From Flavobacteriia bacterium (GTDB lineage: Bacteria > Bacteroidota > Bacteroidia > Flavobacteriales > Schleiferiaceae), in assembly GCA_013373425.1 (NCBI GenBank), contig JABXHW010000030.1, positions 1-64,000 on the forward strand: DNA of 64,000 nt, read 5' to 3'. The notes below the pieces were generated by a model. That model ran no database searches and had not been told where the DNA came from. It was given only the letters and a program-made list of their open reading frames with translations. The position numbers and the translations under genes were made by a program. How positions within the stretch are numbered: the first letter of the stretch is position 1; every line of letters starts with the position of its first letter. Positions 52,903 through 62,107 of the stretch are shown in pieces.

Positions 52903-53898
52903 ATGCTCAGACTTCTAAGTTTCATTTCGGTGCTTTCGCTCTTGATTTCATGTGGTGGTCCTGATGAGTACATCGTAACCTTACAAGGAAACACGCAAGG
53001 GACAACGTATAAGATTCTCTATGTGGTGGATCAACCGATTCGATACAATGAGGCAGTAGATTCCATTCTATTTGCAGTGGATAGAAGCATGTCAGCATGG
53101 AATCCGCACAGCACACTGAGTAAGGTCAACCGAGGAATGGATTCACTGTTGGACCCACTCTTTCAGCAAGTCATCAAGAGGGGATTGCAAGTCTCGCAAA
53201 TGACAAATGGCGCATTTGATATGACCGTTGCTCCTTTGGTCAATGCCTGGGGATTTGGTTCTATGGAGAAAGCGGATGTGGATTCCGCATATGTGGACAG
53301 CCTGCTGGGAATATCTGGCTACAAGCGACTTCACTTATTGTCGAGTGGCAGATTGCACCGCCCGGATGGAATGCAAATCGACGTCAATGCCATTGCCCAA
53401 GGCTATTCTGTGGATTTGGTTGCTGATTACCTTGAAAGCAAAGGCATCAATAATTACCTCATTGAAATTGGTGGGGAGATGCGTGCCAATGGGACCAAGT
53501 TCGGTAACAATTCGTGGGTGGTTGGGATTGATAAACCGATGGAGACCATTCAGGAAGAGCGCTTTCAGATTACCTTGAATCTCGACACGATGTCGCTTGC
53601 TACGAGCGGTAATTATCGAAAATTCATTGTCGATGAAGAAACCGGTATCAAGTATAGCCATACCATCGACCCGCACACAGGTTACCCTGTCAGTGACCGT
53701 TTGCTCAGCGCAACTATTCTATCGCCTGATTGTATGACTGCAGATGCAGTGGCCACCGCTTGCATGGTCATGGGCTTGGACAACGCCAAGGTTTGGGTTC
53801 AAGAACAACCCGAGTTTGAAGCTTACTTCATTTATTCTGACTTAACCGGCGACCTGCAAGAATGGTGGACGCCGGGGTTTGAGAAGAGGAAGAGGTAG
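52903..53898 (+). CDS. FAD:protein FMN transferase ApbE
   Basis: 331 residues, lipoprotein (LLSFISVLSLLISC). ApbE transfers FMN from FAD to a threonine of NqrB, NqrC and related proteins in the periplasm, using Mg2+. Family motifs: NTQGTTYKILYV, WNPHSTLSKVNRG, VNAIAQGYSVDLVADYLESKGINNYLIEIGGEMRANG, SLATSGNYRKF, HTIDPHTGYPV and TACMVMGLDNA. Its place 1.2 kb after nqrF, on the same strand but beyond a terminator and two minus-strand genes, makes NqrB/C its likely targets. Confidence 0.95.
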   Translation: MLRLLSFISVLSLLISCGGPDEYIVTLQGNTQGTTYKILYVVDQPIRYNEAVDSILFAVDRSMSAWNPHSTLSKVNRGMDSLLDPLFQQVIKRGLQVSQMTNGAFDMTVAPLVNAWGFGSMEKADVDSAYVDSLLGISGYKRLHLLSSGRLHRPDGMQIDVNAIAQGYSVDLVADYLESKGINNYLIEIGGEMRANGTKFGNNSWVVGIDKPMETIQEERFQITLNLDTMSLATSGNYRKFIVDEETGIKYSHTIDPHTGYPVSDRLLSATILSPDCMTADAVATACMVMGLDNAKVWVQEQPEFEAYFIYSDLTGDLQEWWTPGFEKRKR

Positions 53899-54142
53899 GG
53901 GCTAGCAAGCTAGCAGCATATAGCATTTGGCTCTATTGTGGTGAGTTCACAAAAGGAGGATAGCAGCAAGTAACGAGTAACGGGTGACGAGTAACGAGTG
54001 TTGAGAGACCGGTGATCCATGGCTTAGGTTGCTCTAACGTGCTTGTGTGCCTACGCAGCTAGTAGATGTAGGCTCAATTTAATTAACCAATGGGCTGAAC
54101 GAACTTGCGTTCCCGCGTTCCTAAGTACCTGCGCTCCTTCAC
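53899..54142. repeat. Gene-free gap with a TAACGAG heptamer tract
   Basis: The 301-bp gap 53899-54199 has no ORF. It holds GCTAGCA words (53902-53925), a heptamer array at 53971-54012 (TAACGAG, TAACGGG, TGACGAG, TAACGAG, TGTTGAG) and, at its far end, a minus-strand terminator. This is the least regular of the window's phased tracts. Confidence 0.7.
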
Positions 54143-54170
54143 AAAAAAAGGCGCCCCTTTCGGAGCGCCT
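54143..54170 (-). terminator. Rho-independent terminator of the T9SS glycan-binding gene
   Basis: On the minus strand a 9-bp stem (AGGCGCTCC with GGGGCGCCT, one G-U pair), GAAA tetraloop and seven T residues, 29 bp after the stop at 54200. Confidence 0.93.
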
Positions 54171-54199
54171 CACCTCATGTTGCAAAAGTACACTTACAC

Positions 54200-56233
54200 T
54201 TATTTCGCAATCATAATCTTTTCGGTATGTACACCTGCTTCGCTAGAAAGTCGAACCATGTACATGCCGTTGGTTACGTGGCTCAAGTCGATAGTCTCGT
54301 TGATAGAGCTACCCAATTCTGAGCTGTAAATTACTTGTCCCTGTAGGTTGAGAACCTCAAGATTAGCGTTTGCGTTGTTCAAAAGCTCTGCTGAGATTGA
54401 GATAACACCGTTGCTTGGGTTAGGATGAACTGTAAAGGTTTCGATCCATGCATTCTCTTCGATGCCAATGCTCTCACAGTCTACACACGCTTCCCAACAA
54501 ACTACTGGAAGAGTAGTGTCGCCTGCTGGTACAGCCAAACGGTTGGTGAAAGTACCACCTGCGTCTGTTGTCGTGATAGTACATGGCATTCCTTGCATCA
54601 ATTGCTCATCAACGGTCCATCCGTCTAGGGTGAACTTATATTCGATAGAGTCAGCTGGAACGGTTACAGTCAATTCGTAAATTGAATCGTTATCTGCGTC
54701 TGTCATTACCGCACATGATCCACACCAGTTGTTGAAAGAACCGTTGAGGTTTACTTCAGTGTATGAACCTGTGTACGTTGAAAGGTCAACTCGGAAAGTC
54801 ACATCCACATTCTGTGGAGCGTTCGCACAAGTCACACAAGCTTCCCAACAAACTGGATCGAGCACGGTGTCTTTTGTAACGTACATGAAGCGGTTAGTGA
54901 AACCATTTGCTGTACGAGTACAGGCTGAACCTGGAGCTAGGTTTTCTTGACCAGCCCAGTTGTCGTGTGAGAATTTGTATTCAATTGAATCTTCGGCGAT
55001 AGCAACAGTGATTTCCCAAATGCCATCGTTATCAGCATCGGTCATTGCAGCACAGTTGCCACACCAACCGTTGAATACTCCGTTTACTTCTGGTGTGGTG
55101 AAAGACCCGGTGTAGTTGTTCATGTCAACTTTAAATGTCACGTCGTATGTACCTGCTGGGTTGCCGGCGCCGAACATCACATTGTCACAATAGTACGTTT
55201 TTGCACTACCTACGGTAGCTCCATCTACTCCGAAGTTGTAGAAGATAGAGAGCATGTCATAAGTGTAGGCAAAGTTGATCGCTGCAGTTCCTGCTGCTTG
55301 ATTCGAGAAGTCGAATGTCAATGTCTGCCATCCGCCTGCAACGGTAGTAGTAGCGACTGTCTCTACTGATTTAGTAGGGTCGGTGTGATCTTCTGCCTTA
55401 AGGCGAACTTCAATACCTGCGTCAGGCGACCATACGTCCAATGTAATAATGGTATTACCAGCACTGAATGGAATGGCTGATGCGAGGCCTTGTGAATTGC
55501 TCAGTGTTGTTCCTGCCCAAGTCTGAGCAGTGGCTGACTTCACCGACTCAAGAACCATATTGTTCAAGTTGCTTGGGTCAACTACAACTTGTGAAGCGTT
55601 GCCTCCAAAGTCTGCTACTGTAAAGTCTGTAGATGTGCCTTCCCATGAAATGGGTAAGTCGATTTGGCTCAATGTGGAACCTGCTCCCATACGCACACTG
55701 TCTGCATAATAGGTTTGCAGTGCTGCCGGAGAAACACCAAAGTTGTAGAAGATAGACAGCATGTCGTACGTGTTTGCTGTATTCAAAGCAGCAGTACCGG
55801 GCGCTTGATTTGCGAAATCGAAAGCAAGGGTTTGCCACTGACCAGCAACTGTAGTCATTGCCTCAGTCTCAACTGTAATAGTGTTATTCGTGTGGTCTTC
55901 TGCCTTGAGGCGAACCACAACACCTGAATCTGCTGCCCATACGTCTACCAAAATCACCGTGCTTGATGAGAATGGAATCGCAGTGGCCAAGCCATTAGAA
56001 GTACTCAAGGTAGTACCTGCCCAAGTTTGAGCACCAATGGTCTTGTCCGTTTTTAACACGGTGTCCATGGAGTTGGTTGGATTCGCTACTCTGGATGAGG
56101 CGGCACCACCAAAGTCTGTTACCGTGTAATCGGTAGTTTGACTATCCCAATCGATTGGGAGGTCGATCTGATTGAGTTGTGCGGAGGCGAATCCGAACGA
56201 CAACAACAGAATGAAAGTGTAAATATTCTTCAT
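54200..56233 (-). CDS. T9SS-secreted protein with two duplicated carbohydrate-binding-like module pairs
   Basis: 677 residues with signal peptide. Two N-terminal copies (about 20-190 and 190-370) start QIDLPIDWDSQTTDYTVTDFGG and QIDLPISWEGTSTDFTVADFGG, each with AQTWAGTTLS and LKAEDHT; similar modules occur in surface proteins of Flavobacteriia laminarin-type loci. Two further copies (about 375-475 and 480-580) contain VNGVFNGWCGNCAAMTDADNDGIWE and LNGSFNNWCGSCAVMTDADNDSIYE, CBM20/48-like starch-binding-type folds. The C-terminus is a type A T9SS sorting domain (FTVHPNPSNGVISIS). No catalytic residue is seen, so glycan capture is inferred. Control by a divergent promoter region shared with the NUDIX gene. 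Confidence 0.85.
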   Translation of the reverse strand: MKNIYTFILLLSFGFASAQLNQIDLPIDWDSQTTDYTVTDFGGAASSRVANPTNSMDTVLKTDKTIGAQTWAGTTLSTSNGLATAIPFSSSTVILVDVWAADSGVVVRLKAEDHTNNTITVETEAMTTVAGQWQTLAFDFANQAPGTAALNTANTYDMLSIFYNFGVSPAALQTYYADSVRMGAGSTLSQIDLPISWEGTSTDFTVADFGGNASQVVVDPSNLNNMVLESVKSATAQTWAGTTLSNSQGLASAIPFSAGNTIITLDVWSPDAGIEVRLKAEDHTDPTKSVETVATTTVAGGWQTLTFDFSNQAAGTAAINFAYTYDMLSIFYNFGVDGATVGSAKTYYCDNVMFGAGNPAGTYDVTFKVDMNNYTGSFTTPEVNGVFNGWCGNCAAMTDADNDGIWEITVAIAEDSIEYKFSHDNWAGQENLAPGSACTRTANGFTNRFMYVTKDTVLDPVCWEACVTCANAPQNVDVTFRVDLSTYTGSYTEVNLNGSFNNWCGSCAVMTDADNDSIYELTVTVPADSIEYKFTLDGWTVDEQLMQGMPCTITTTDAGGTFTNRLAVPAGDTTLPVVCWEACVDCESIGIEENAWIETFTVHPNPSNGVISISAELLNNANANLEVLNLQGQVIYSSELGSSINETIDLSHVTNGMYMVRLSSEAGVHTEKIMIAK

Positions 56234-56252
56234 GAGATTAGAATTTGAGATT

Positions 56253-56284
56253 CAAAGATAGAGACCTTTTGGTTTAAAAAACAA
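56253..56284 (-). promoter_or_regulatory. Promoter TTG-N21-TATCTTTG of the T9SS glycan-binding gene
   Basis: On the minus strand TTG at 56284-56282, exactly 21 bp, then TATCTTTG at 56260-56253. Predicted start about 56249, 16 nt before the ATG at 56233. Confidence 0.72.
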
Positions 56285-56289
56285 TAAGT

Positions 56290-56306
56290 AGTGTATTATT
56301 TACACT
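56290..56306. promoter_or_regulatory. Palindromic operator candidate AGTGTA-N5-TACACT
   Basis: A perfect 6+6 bp inverted repeat, 17 bp overall, just upstream of the -33 box of the minus-strand promoter and within the 186-bp divergent region shared with the NUDIX regulator gene. The likely binder is the NUDIX/winged-helix protein coded at 56420; this is inferred. Confidence 0.5.
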
Positions 56307-56363
56307 TGAAACAATTTAAATGATTGATAATCAGTACAATAAAAATAAAATACTTATAGTCAC

Positions 56364-56395
56364 TTGTACAATTACTTTCAATTCACATATATTTG
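56364..56395 (+). promoter_or_regulatory. Promoter TTG-N21-TATATTTG of the NUDIX/GH/symporter genes
   Basis: TTG at 56364-56366, 21 bp, TATATTTG at 56388-56395; predicted start about 56399, 21 nt before the ATG at 56420. The -33 region overlaps the palindrome TTGTACAA. Confidence 0.7.
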
Positions 56396-56419
56396 AAACT
56401 CATCATTAGTACTTCACCC

Positions 56420-57166
56420 ATGGATGATAAGCCGCTTTCTAAGGATCCCAATCAGCAGTTTTCGGTGCCTTATTATGAGATACCTTATGAGAAGTTCTTC
56501 CAATTCGGTATGTCAGTAGACTCCGTAGTCTTCGGGTACCATGACGGACAACTCAAAGTGCTTCTTATTAAAAGAGGTGCTGCTCCATTTAAAGGAGAGC
56601 TCGCACTTCCTGGTGACTTGGTTTATCCAAATGAAACCATTGAAGTAGCTGCTCATCGAATCCTTAAAGACCTAACTGGCATCGATGAGCATTTCATTCG
56701 TCAGACCAAAGTCTATTCGCAAGTCGACCGTCACCCTGTGGCGAGGGTCATTACAACTGGCGTTTATTCAGTTATAGATATTGCCAAGCACGATCCGCAT
56801 GCATCGGCATGGGCGGAAGGTGTTTATTGGGTGCCCGTAGATGAAGTTCCGCATCTCGCATTCGATCACGATTGCATTTTCAGAGATGCACTCGAAATTC
56901 TCAGAGACCGCGTACGTAAAGAGCCGGTTGGATTTGAGCTCCTTCCAAGCAAGTTCGTATTGGCGGAGCTTCAAGGATTGTATGAAGCAGTGCTCAATGT
57001 AAAATTTGATAAGGCCAATTTCCGCAAGCGAATCCTCAGTGGAAAATTCCTTCGTGACCTCAATGAGTTTCAAGAAGGTGTGCCTCACCGTCCCGCTCGA
57101 TTGTACTCTTTCGATGCAAATAAATATGAAGAGCTAACTTCAAGTGGATTCTCTATTCAAGTTTAA
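56420..57166 (+). CDS. NUDIX-domain transcriptional regulator (NrtR/AraR-like)
   Basis: 248 residues from the ATG at 56420 (the frame opens at a TTG inside the promoter). The N-terminal NUDIX-like domain (about 25-150: VDSVVFGYHDGQLKVLLIKRGAAPFKGELALPGDLV) lacks the full catalytic GX5EX7REUXEEXGU box (ETIEVAAHRILKDLTG), as in regulators that sense a sugar metabolite instead of hydrolysing it. A winged-helix domain follows (about 170-240: LQGLYEAVLNVKFDKANFRKRIL). Bacteroidota AraR and NrtR belong here. It precedes a glycosidase and a symporter by 4 bp and 1.3 kb, and probably controls both divergent units. Confidence 0.85.
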   Translation: MDDKPLSKDPNQQFSVPYYEIPYEKFFQFGMSVDSVVFGYHDGQLKVLLIKRGAAPFKGELALPGDLVYPNETIEVAAHRILKDLTGIDEHFIRQTKVYSQVDRHPVARVITTGVYSVIDIAKHDPHASAWAEGVYWVPVDEVPHLAFDHDCIFRDALEILRDRVRKEPVGFELLPSKFVLAELQGLYEAVLNVKFDKANFRKRILSGKFLRDLNEFQEGVPHRPARLYSFDANKYEELTSSGFSIQV

Positions 57167-57170
57167 GCCT

Positions 57171-58502
57171 ATGAAGAAGCTACTTACCCTATTCGTCCTT
57201 TGTTCATCCATTCTGGTTTCTGCGCAAGCCATTCCGGTTCGCGTGGTTCAGTCCGATCACGGATTTACTTTGATGCGTGGCGGAGAGCCCTATTACATTA
57301 GAGGTGCTGGTGGACATGATAACTTGGATGAGCTCTTAGTTTTAGGAGGAAATTCAATTCGGACATGGAGTGCAGAAGACGCTGGCGAGATTCTAGATGC
57401 TGCGGAAGCGCACGGTTTAACCGTTATGTTCGGACTTTGGGTGCAGCACGAACGTCATGGATTTAATTACAACGATGAAACGGCAGTTCAAGCGCAGCTC
57501 GATCACTTTCGAGAAATCGTGACCACCTACAAAGATCACCCTGCACTGCTTCTATGGGGGGTAGGGAATGAGGTGGATCTTTTCTATTCGAACACTAAGG
57601 TTTGGGATGCCGTTCAAGACATCGCCGCCATGATTCACGAAGTTGATCCCAATCATCCTACTTCAACGGTCACTGCCGGAATCGACTCAACGGAGATTTA
57701 CCTTATTAAAACGAGAGCTCCAGACATCGACATCTTCGCATGTAATACGTATGGGGATCTCTATAAAACACCCAGCAACATCATCAAGTATGGATGGGAA
57801 GGCCCGTTCATCATTGCAGAATGGGGGCCGAATGGACACTGGGAAGTTGAAAAGACCGAATGGGGAGCTCCGATTGAGCAAACCAGCACAGAGAAGGCCG
57901 AGTCGTATGGTAGCAGATATGGCAATTACATCGCTTCTTATCGCGACCAATGCATTGGGTCGTATGTTTTCCTATGGGGACAGAAACAGGAGACCACCTC
58001 CACATGGTACGGGCTGTTTACAGAAGGAGGTAATCCCACAGAGCCATTAGATCGATTGTATGCCGCTTGGCAGGGAGAAGAGCCAATGAATGCTGCGCCG
58101 TCGATAGCGAGTCTCACCTTAGACAATAGAACGGCAAGCAATAGCATCTACTTGAAAGCCGAAGATGTATATGAAGCAGCTGTTGTCTTCTCTGATGACC
58201 GAAATGATGTGGATGTAGATTGGTTCGTGTATTCAGAAAGTACAGCCCAATCCGCTGGTGGTGATTTTGAGGATGCTATTCCCCCGGTGCTCGGCTTATT
58301 CAGCAGACGTGGTGACAATTCCGCCAGATTTAGAGCGCCAGAGGAAGAAGGAGCCTACCGTCTTTATGTGTTCATTACCGATGATGCAGGGAAGGTGGCT
58401 TACGCAAACATTCCATTTTATGTAAATCCGCGTTTAGAGTCCGATCCCCCTGCGCGCTCCATTCGACTCAAGCCTCAATCTTTAGACATCCCAGCGCCTT
58501 GA
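57171..58502 (+). CDS. Secreted clan GH-A glycoside hydrolase-like protein
   Basis: 443 residues from the ATG at 57171 (4 bp after the NUDIX stop), signal peptide ending near LVSAQA. A TIM barrel (about 25-320) has the acid/base Glu in LLWGVGNEVDL and the nucleophile Glu in IIAEWGPNGHWE, as in GH2/GH5/GH72-type clan GH-A enzymes; a beta domain (about 325-443) follows. Family cannot be fixed by eye. In context it would hydrolyse or transglycosylate the glycan whose sugar is taken up by the next gene product. Confidence 0.82.
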   Translation: MKKLLTLFVLCSSILVSAQAIPVRVVQSDHGFTLMRGGEPYYIRGAGGHDNLDELLVLGGNSIRTWSAEDAGEILDAAEAHGLTVMFGLWVQHERHGFNYNDETAVQAQLDHFREIVTTYKDHPALLLWGVGNEVDLFYSNTKVWDAVQDIAAMIHEVDPNHPTSTVTAGIDSTEIYLIKTRAPDIDIFACNTYGDLYKTPSNIIKYGWEGPFIIAEWGPNGHWEVEKTEWGAPIEQTSTEKAESYGSRYGNYIASYRDQCIGSYVFLWGQKQETTSTWYGLFTEGGNPTEPLDRLYAAWQGEEPMNAAPSIASLTLDNRTASNSIYLKAEDVYEAAVVFSDDRNDVDVDWFVYSESTAQSAGGDFEDAIPPVLGLFSRRGDNSARFRAPEEEGAYRLYVFITDDAGKVAYANIPFYVNPRLESDPPARSIRLKPQSLDIPAP

Positions 58503-58518
58503 TTTAGGCCATAACCTC

Positions 58519-60159
58519 ATGTCATCCCTCACTTTACATAGCATCGATACTTGGGTCATCTTCGGATACTTCCTGCTAATTTTCATCGTGTCTGCAATCC
58601 TAATTGCTAAATCGAGAAGAGAAGAGGGTGCTGAAAATGCTCGAAGGTACTTCTTGGGAGGTAAAGGGTTTGGTTGGTTTGTGATTGGCGCTTCATTGTT
58701 CGCGTCAAATATTGGATCAGAGCACTTGGTAGGTTTAGCCGGAGCCGGAGCTTCTGGAGAATTCGTGGCCGCTCAGATTGAAATCATTGCGGCATTCATG
58801 CTATTGCTTTTGGGCTGGGTCTTTGTGCCATTCTATTTGAAAACAGGAGTGTACACTATGCCCGAGTTTCTCGAACTCCGATATAATTCTTGGGCGAGAG
58901 GATACCTTTCTTGGGCCAGTGTCATCGCGTATATCCTGACAAAGATCTCAATCACCCTTGTTGCTGGAGGGTTAGTACTAACTGCCTTGTTGGATATTGA
59001 TTTTTGGTGGAGTACGCTCATCATTGTAGCGGTGACAGGATTGTACACGATCATAGGAGGACTGAAAGCTGTTTTATACACAGATATGATACAGCTTTTC
59101 GTCCTTCTGGGAGGAGCTGTCGCTTTGGTCTATTTCGGCTTAGATGCAGCAGGTGGTTGGAACAATGTCGTAGCATCCACGGAACCTAGTTATACCAGCC
59201 TATGGCGTACAATGAATGATGATGCTTTTCCATGGACAGGCATTTTGATTGGCGCTCCCATTCTTGGAGTTTGGTACTGGTGTACAGATCAGTTTATCGT
59301 TCAAAGGGTGTTGGCCGCAAAGAACATCAAAGTAGCACGCAGAGGGGCTATTTTCGCTGGATTCCTCAAGCTTACACCGATGTTCCTATTCGTTATCCCA
59401 GGACTTATCGCATTTGTACTCTCCCAAGGACTAAATCCTTTGATAGATTTCCCTGTCATTAATGGAGAAACAGCGTACGATTCAGCCCTACCACTATTGG
59501 CCATGTCGGTTTTACCCGAAGGGTTTAGAGGTCTCGTCATTGCCGGTTTGATTGCCGCTCTTATGAGCTCATTGTCCTCTGTTTTCAATTCGTGTTCAAC
59601 TCTGTTCACGATGGATATCTATCGCAAATACAAGCCTGAAGCTGAAGAGGCGGAATTGGTTAAAGTAGGCCGTTGGGCAACCGTTTTAATAATAGGATTA
59701 TCTCTCGCATGGATTCCAGTCCTTCAATCGCTAGAAGGAGGACTATTCCAGAAATTACAAAGTTTACAAGCTTATATCGCGCCGCCTATAGCTGCAGTCT
59801 TTCTATGGGGCGTCGCAACAAGACGGGTTGATGGGCGAGGTGCGAAAATCGCCCTCATTGTAGGCTCGCTTTTGGGTCTCGCCCGTCTCGTTTTAGAAAG
59901 TACAGGCGTTGAATTGCCAGGTGTTCTTTCCGTCTTTACGGAGATGAACTTCCTCCACTTCGCCATCTTCATTTTCGCAGTGAGCTCCGCGCTTCTCTTT
60001 TTCGTTCGCGACCGAAATCAGGTCGACTGGACAGTCGAAGCTGGGGCGTCAGATTTATCACTGCTCTCTATTAAAAGAATTACCGGAAATCGTACAAACG
60101 TGGTTCTTTCGGCCGTGCTTGTACTTTCCATCTTAATCATCTGGTATGCGTTTTCTTAA
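58519..60159 (+). CDS. Sodium:solute symporter family (SGLT-like) transporter
   Basis: 546 residues with about 13-14 helices. FLGGKGFGWFVIGASLFASNIGSEHLVGLAGAGA is the SSS signature with sodium-site residues, and RGLVIAGLIAALMSSLSSVFNSCSTLFTMDIYRKY is the second. SLFASNIGSEHLVG and the VYWCTDQ-type motif (GVWYWCTDQFIVQRVLAAKN) are typical of sugar transporters of the SGLT group. It imports a sugar with Na+, fitting the sodium gradient made by Na+-NQR. 16 bp after the glycosidase gene. Confidence 0.93.
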   Translation: MSSLTLHSIDTWVIFGYFLLIFIVSAILIAKSRREEGAENARRYFLGGKGFGWFVIGASLFASNIGSEHLVGLAGAGASGEFVAAQIEIIAAFMLLLLGWVFVPFYLKTGVYTMPEFLELRYNSWARGYLSWASVIAYILTKISITLVAGGLVLTALLDIDFWWSTLIIVAVTGLYTIIGGLKAVLYTDMIQLFVLLGGAVALVYFGLDAAGGWNNVVASTEPSYTSLWRTMNDDAFPWTGILIGAPILGVWYWCTDQFIVQRVLAAKNIKVARRGAIFAGFLKLTPMFLFVIPGLIAFVLSQGLNPLIDFPVINGETAYDSALPLLAMSVLPEGFRGLVIAGLIAALMSSLSSVFNSCSTLFTMDIYRKYKPEAEEAELVKVGRWATVLIIGLSLAWIPVLQSLEGGLFQKLQSLQAYIAPPIAAVFLWGVATRRVDGRGAKIALIVGSLLGLARLVLESTGVELPGVLSVFTEMNFLHFAIFIFAVSSALLFFVRDRNQVDWTVEAGASDLSLLSIKRITGNRTNVVLSAVLVLSILIIWYAFS

Positions 60160-62107
60160 ATCAACACAAAGGAAGGCCGTCGTACCACTCTTGCTTCTAT
60201 CCACAGCAGGATGGAGCCAAGCTATCCCCGATTCCACGGTATTGGATTGGGGAAGAGGTTCCTTCCCGAAGGAGAAGACCGACGAGATTTATCAATTAAA
60301 ACTCAATGGCTTCTACCGATTCTTCTCGACGCATCTACTCATGGATCAGCCGTACGGACTAGATCCTAATTCGGGTGCAGTTTTGGACAATCGGACACTG
60401 TTCATCGGAGACGATAGTCAGTTGCCGAACTTGTGGCTGAATGTGAGTGGTAGACCAACTCGTAAAGCTTCCTGGGGCTTCGACCTGTTCATGTTTCAGT
60501 TCATGGATGGAAATGTAAACTCCACCTATGGTTCGGGTCAAGTGGCCCAGACGGCTCGTCCTACAGTATGGGATCCGTTGCCAGGCGTTCGTCTCGGCAA
60601 CAACATGAGCCTGAATCTCGGAATGAACTTGTATGGATCTTACTTAACCGAAGTAGGGACATTCAACGTCCGTATGGGAGGTATTCACTGGTATTCCATG
60701 AGTGATCTTACCATGGCGACATTCCAAGGGTACAATCGATTTACGCTTACTGAACGCAATCCGTGGGATCCCATCGGGAATCGCCTTGGAGTTCGCTATC
60801 AGCAAATGTTCCAGAATGGAGATGTATACCAAGATACACGTTGGGGTGAGCGCGCATTGCAAGGTATTATCGTCGACGGAATCAACCTTCCCGGGGATTT
60901 GAATGTGTCGGCATTCTTTGGAAAAACGGAACTCAATGGTGGGTTCCTAACTATCCCCAACAATACCTACGGTGGCATGATCACACACATGTATAATGAT
61001 GAGGATGTGATCAAGTTCAATACTATCAACAATACAACTTGGCAAGATTCCCTCAATGAGATGCAACTTGGATTCAATGTTCACACTTTTGAGTGGGATG
61101 CGAATTACGAGTATTTCCGGGCACATGTTGAAGCAGGGATTGGGCGCTTCAGGAGAGATGGAGAAGATTACCCCTGGGGTGAAGCCATCAACGCGAAAAT
61201 CACTACCAAGAGAAACGTATTACCCATTCCAATTGAGGTTCAATATTATCGCGTGAGCCCATATGTGGTAAACAACAACGCTATTTTCTGGAATGCATCC
61301 TTCGCAGAGTTTCAGAACGTGAATCAGACAAGCGTTTCGACTCAAGGCTCGGCTGTGCTCACACCTTTTGCGAGTTCGGTAACCATGCTCGGACAGATGA
61401 CGAACAACCGAACCGGTGTCAATTTGAATACAGCTTTTAAGGTGGGCGACTTTAATATTGGTTTGGGATACGGAATTTCTAGGGAGATTCAAGCGATACA
61501 GAGCAGAGTTACTTTCTCTCATTTTGTAAATCAGCTCACCAGAAGTCGTTTTTGGCGTTGGACATTCCCGAGTAATGTAGGCCCATACGGCAACTACAGC
61601 AAGGTGTATCGTGATGCGTTCCAGTTGGTTAATCTTACCGACGATAGCTTAGGTGTAACCGTGACACCTAAGTATTTCAATCAATTTGAAGTACACGCCA
61701 AGTACAGGACCAAGCTGGCGTATCGCAATTTCTATGCGTTCTTCTTGGGAAGGTATTACACGGTTCAACCAGAGTTCTCTTTCCTTCCACAGTTCAATGG
61801 AGAACCGTACTTGAGGTTGTATAGCTCAGAATTGGAGATGTTCTACGAATTGTCTGAATCCTTCATTATCAACTCCTACTTGGGGTATGAAAGGAATATC
61901 GGCAATTATGATACGGAGCTCAATGGAAACACGCTACGTCCGCTCAATCAGAACGGATGGGGTGTAGGTGTTGGCTTCGATGTTAGTCTTGGAAGCAATG
62001 CGGGACTCTTTTTCCGCCATCGTTGGTTCTCGTTTGAGGACACAAGTTTTGAATTGGATGCCTTTAGCGGGCAGGAAAGCAGTCTCGAACTCAAAGTATT
62101 TTTCTGA
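60146..62107 (+). CDS. Outer-membrane beta-barrel-like protein of the sugar locus
   Basis: 653 residues with a signal peptide (KAVVPLLLLSTAGWSQA). The rest is beta-rich with repeated aromatic-ended strands (LNGFYRFFSTHLL, RTKLAYRNFYAFFLGRYYTV) and the last residue is Phe, the usual end of an outer-membrane barrel. No named family recognised. It overlaps the symporter gene by 14 bp and shares a base with the next gene, so it belongs to that operon. Not a SusC: no TonB box or plug domain is seen. Confidence 0.75.
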   Translation: MRFLKSTQRKAVVPLLLLSTAGWSQAIPDSTVLDWGRGSFPKEKTDEIYQLKLNGFYRFFSTHLLMDQPYGLDPNSGAVLDNRTLFIGDDSQLPNLWLNVSGRPTRKASWGFDLFMFQFMDGNVNSTYGSGQVAQTARPTVWDPLPGVRLGNNMSLNLGMNLYGSYLTEVGTFNVRMGGIHWYSMSDLTMATFQGYNRFTLTERNPWDPIGNRLGVRYQQMFQNGDVYQDTRWGERALQGIIVDGINLPGDLNVSAFFGKTELNGGFLTIPNNTYGGMITHMYNDEDVIKFNTINNTTWQDSLNEMQLGFNVHTFEWDANYEYFRAHVEAGIGRFRRDGEDYPWGEAINAKITTKRNVLPIPIEVQYYRVSPYVVNNNAIFWNASFAEFQNVNQTSVSTQGSAVLTPFASSVTMLGQMTNNRTGVNLNTAFKVGDFNIGLGYGISREIQAIQSRVTFSHFVNQLTRSRFWRWTFPSNVGPYGNYSKVYRDAFQLVNLTDDSLGVTVTPKYFNQFEVHAKYRTKLAYRNFYAFFLGRYYTVQPEFSFLPQFNGEPYLRLYSSELEMFYELSESFIINSYLGYERNIGNYDTELNGNTLRPLNQNGWGVGVGFDVSLGSNAGLFFRHRWFSFEDTSFELDAFSGQESSLELKVFF

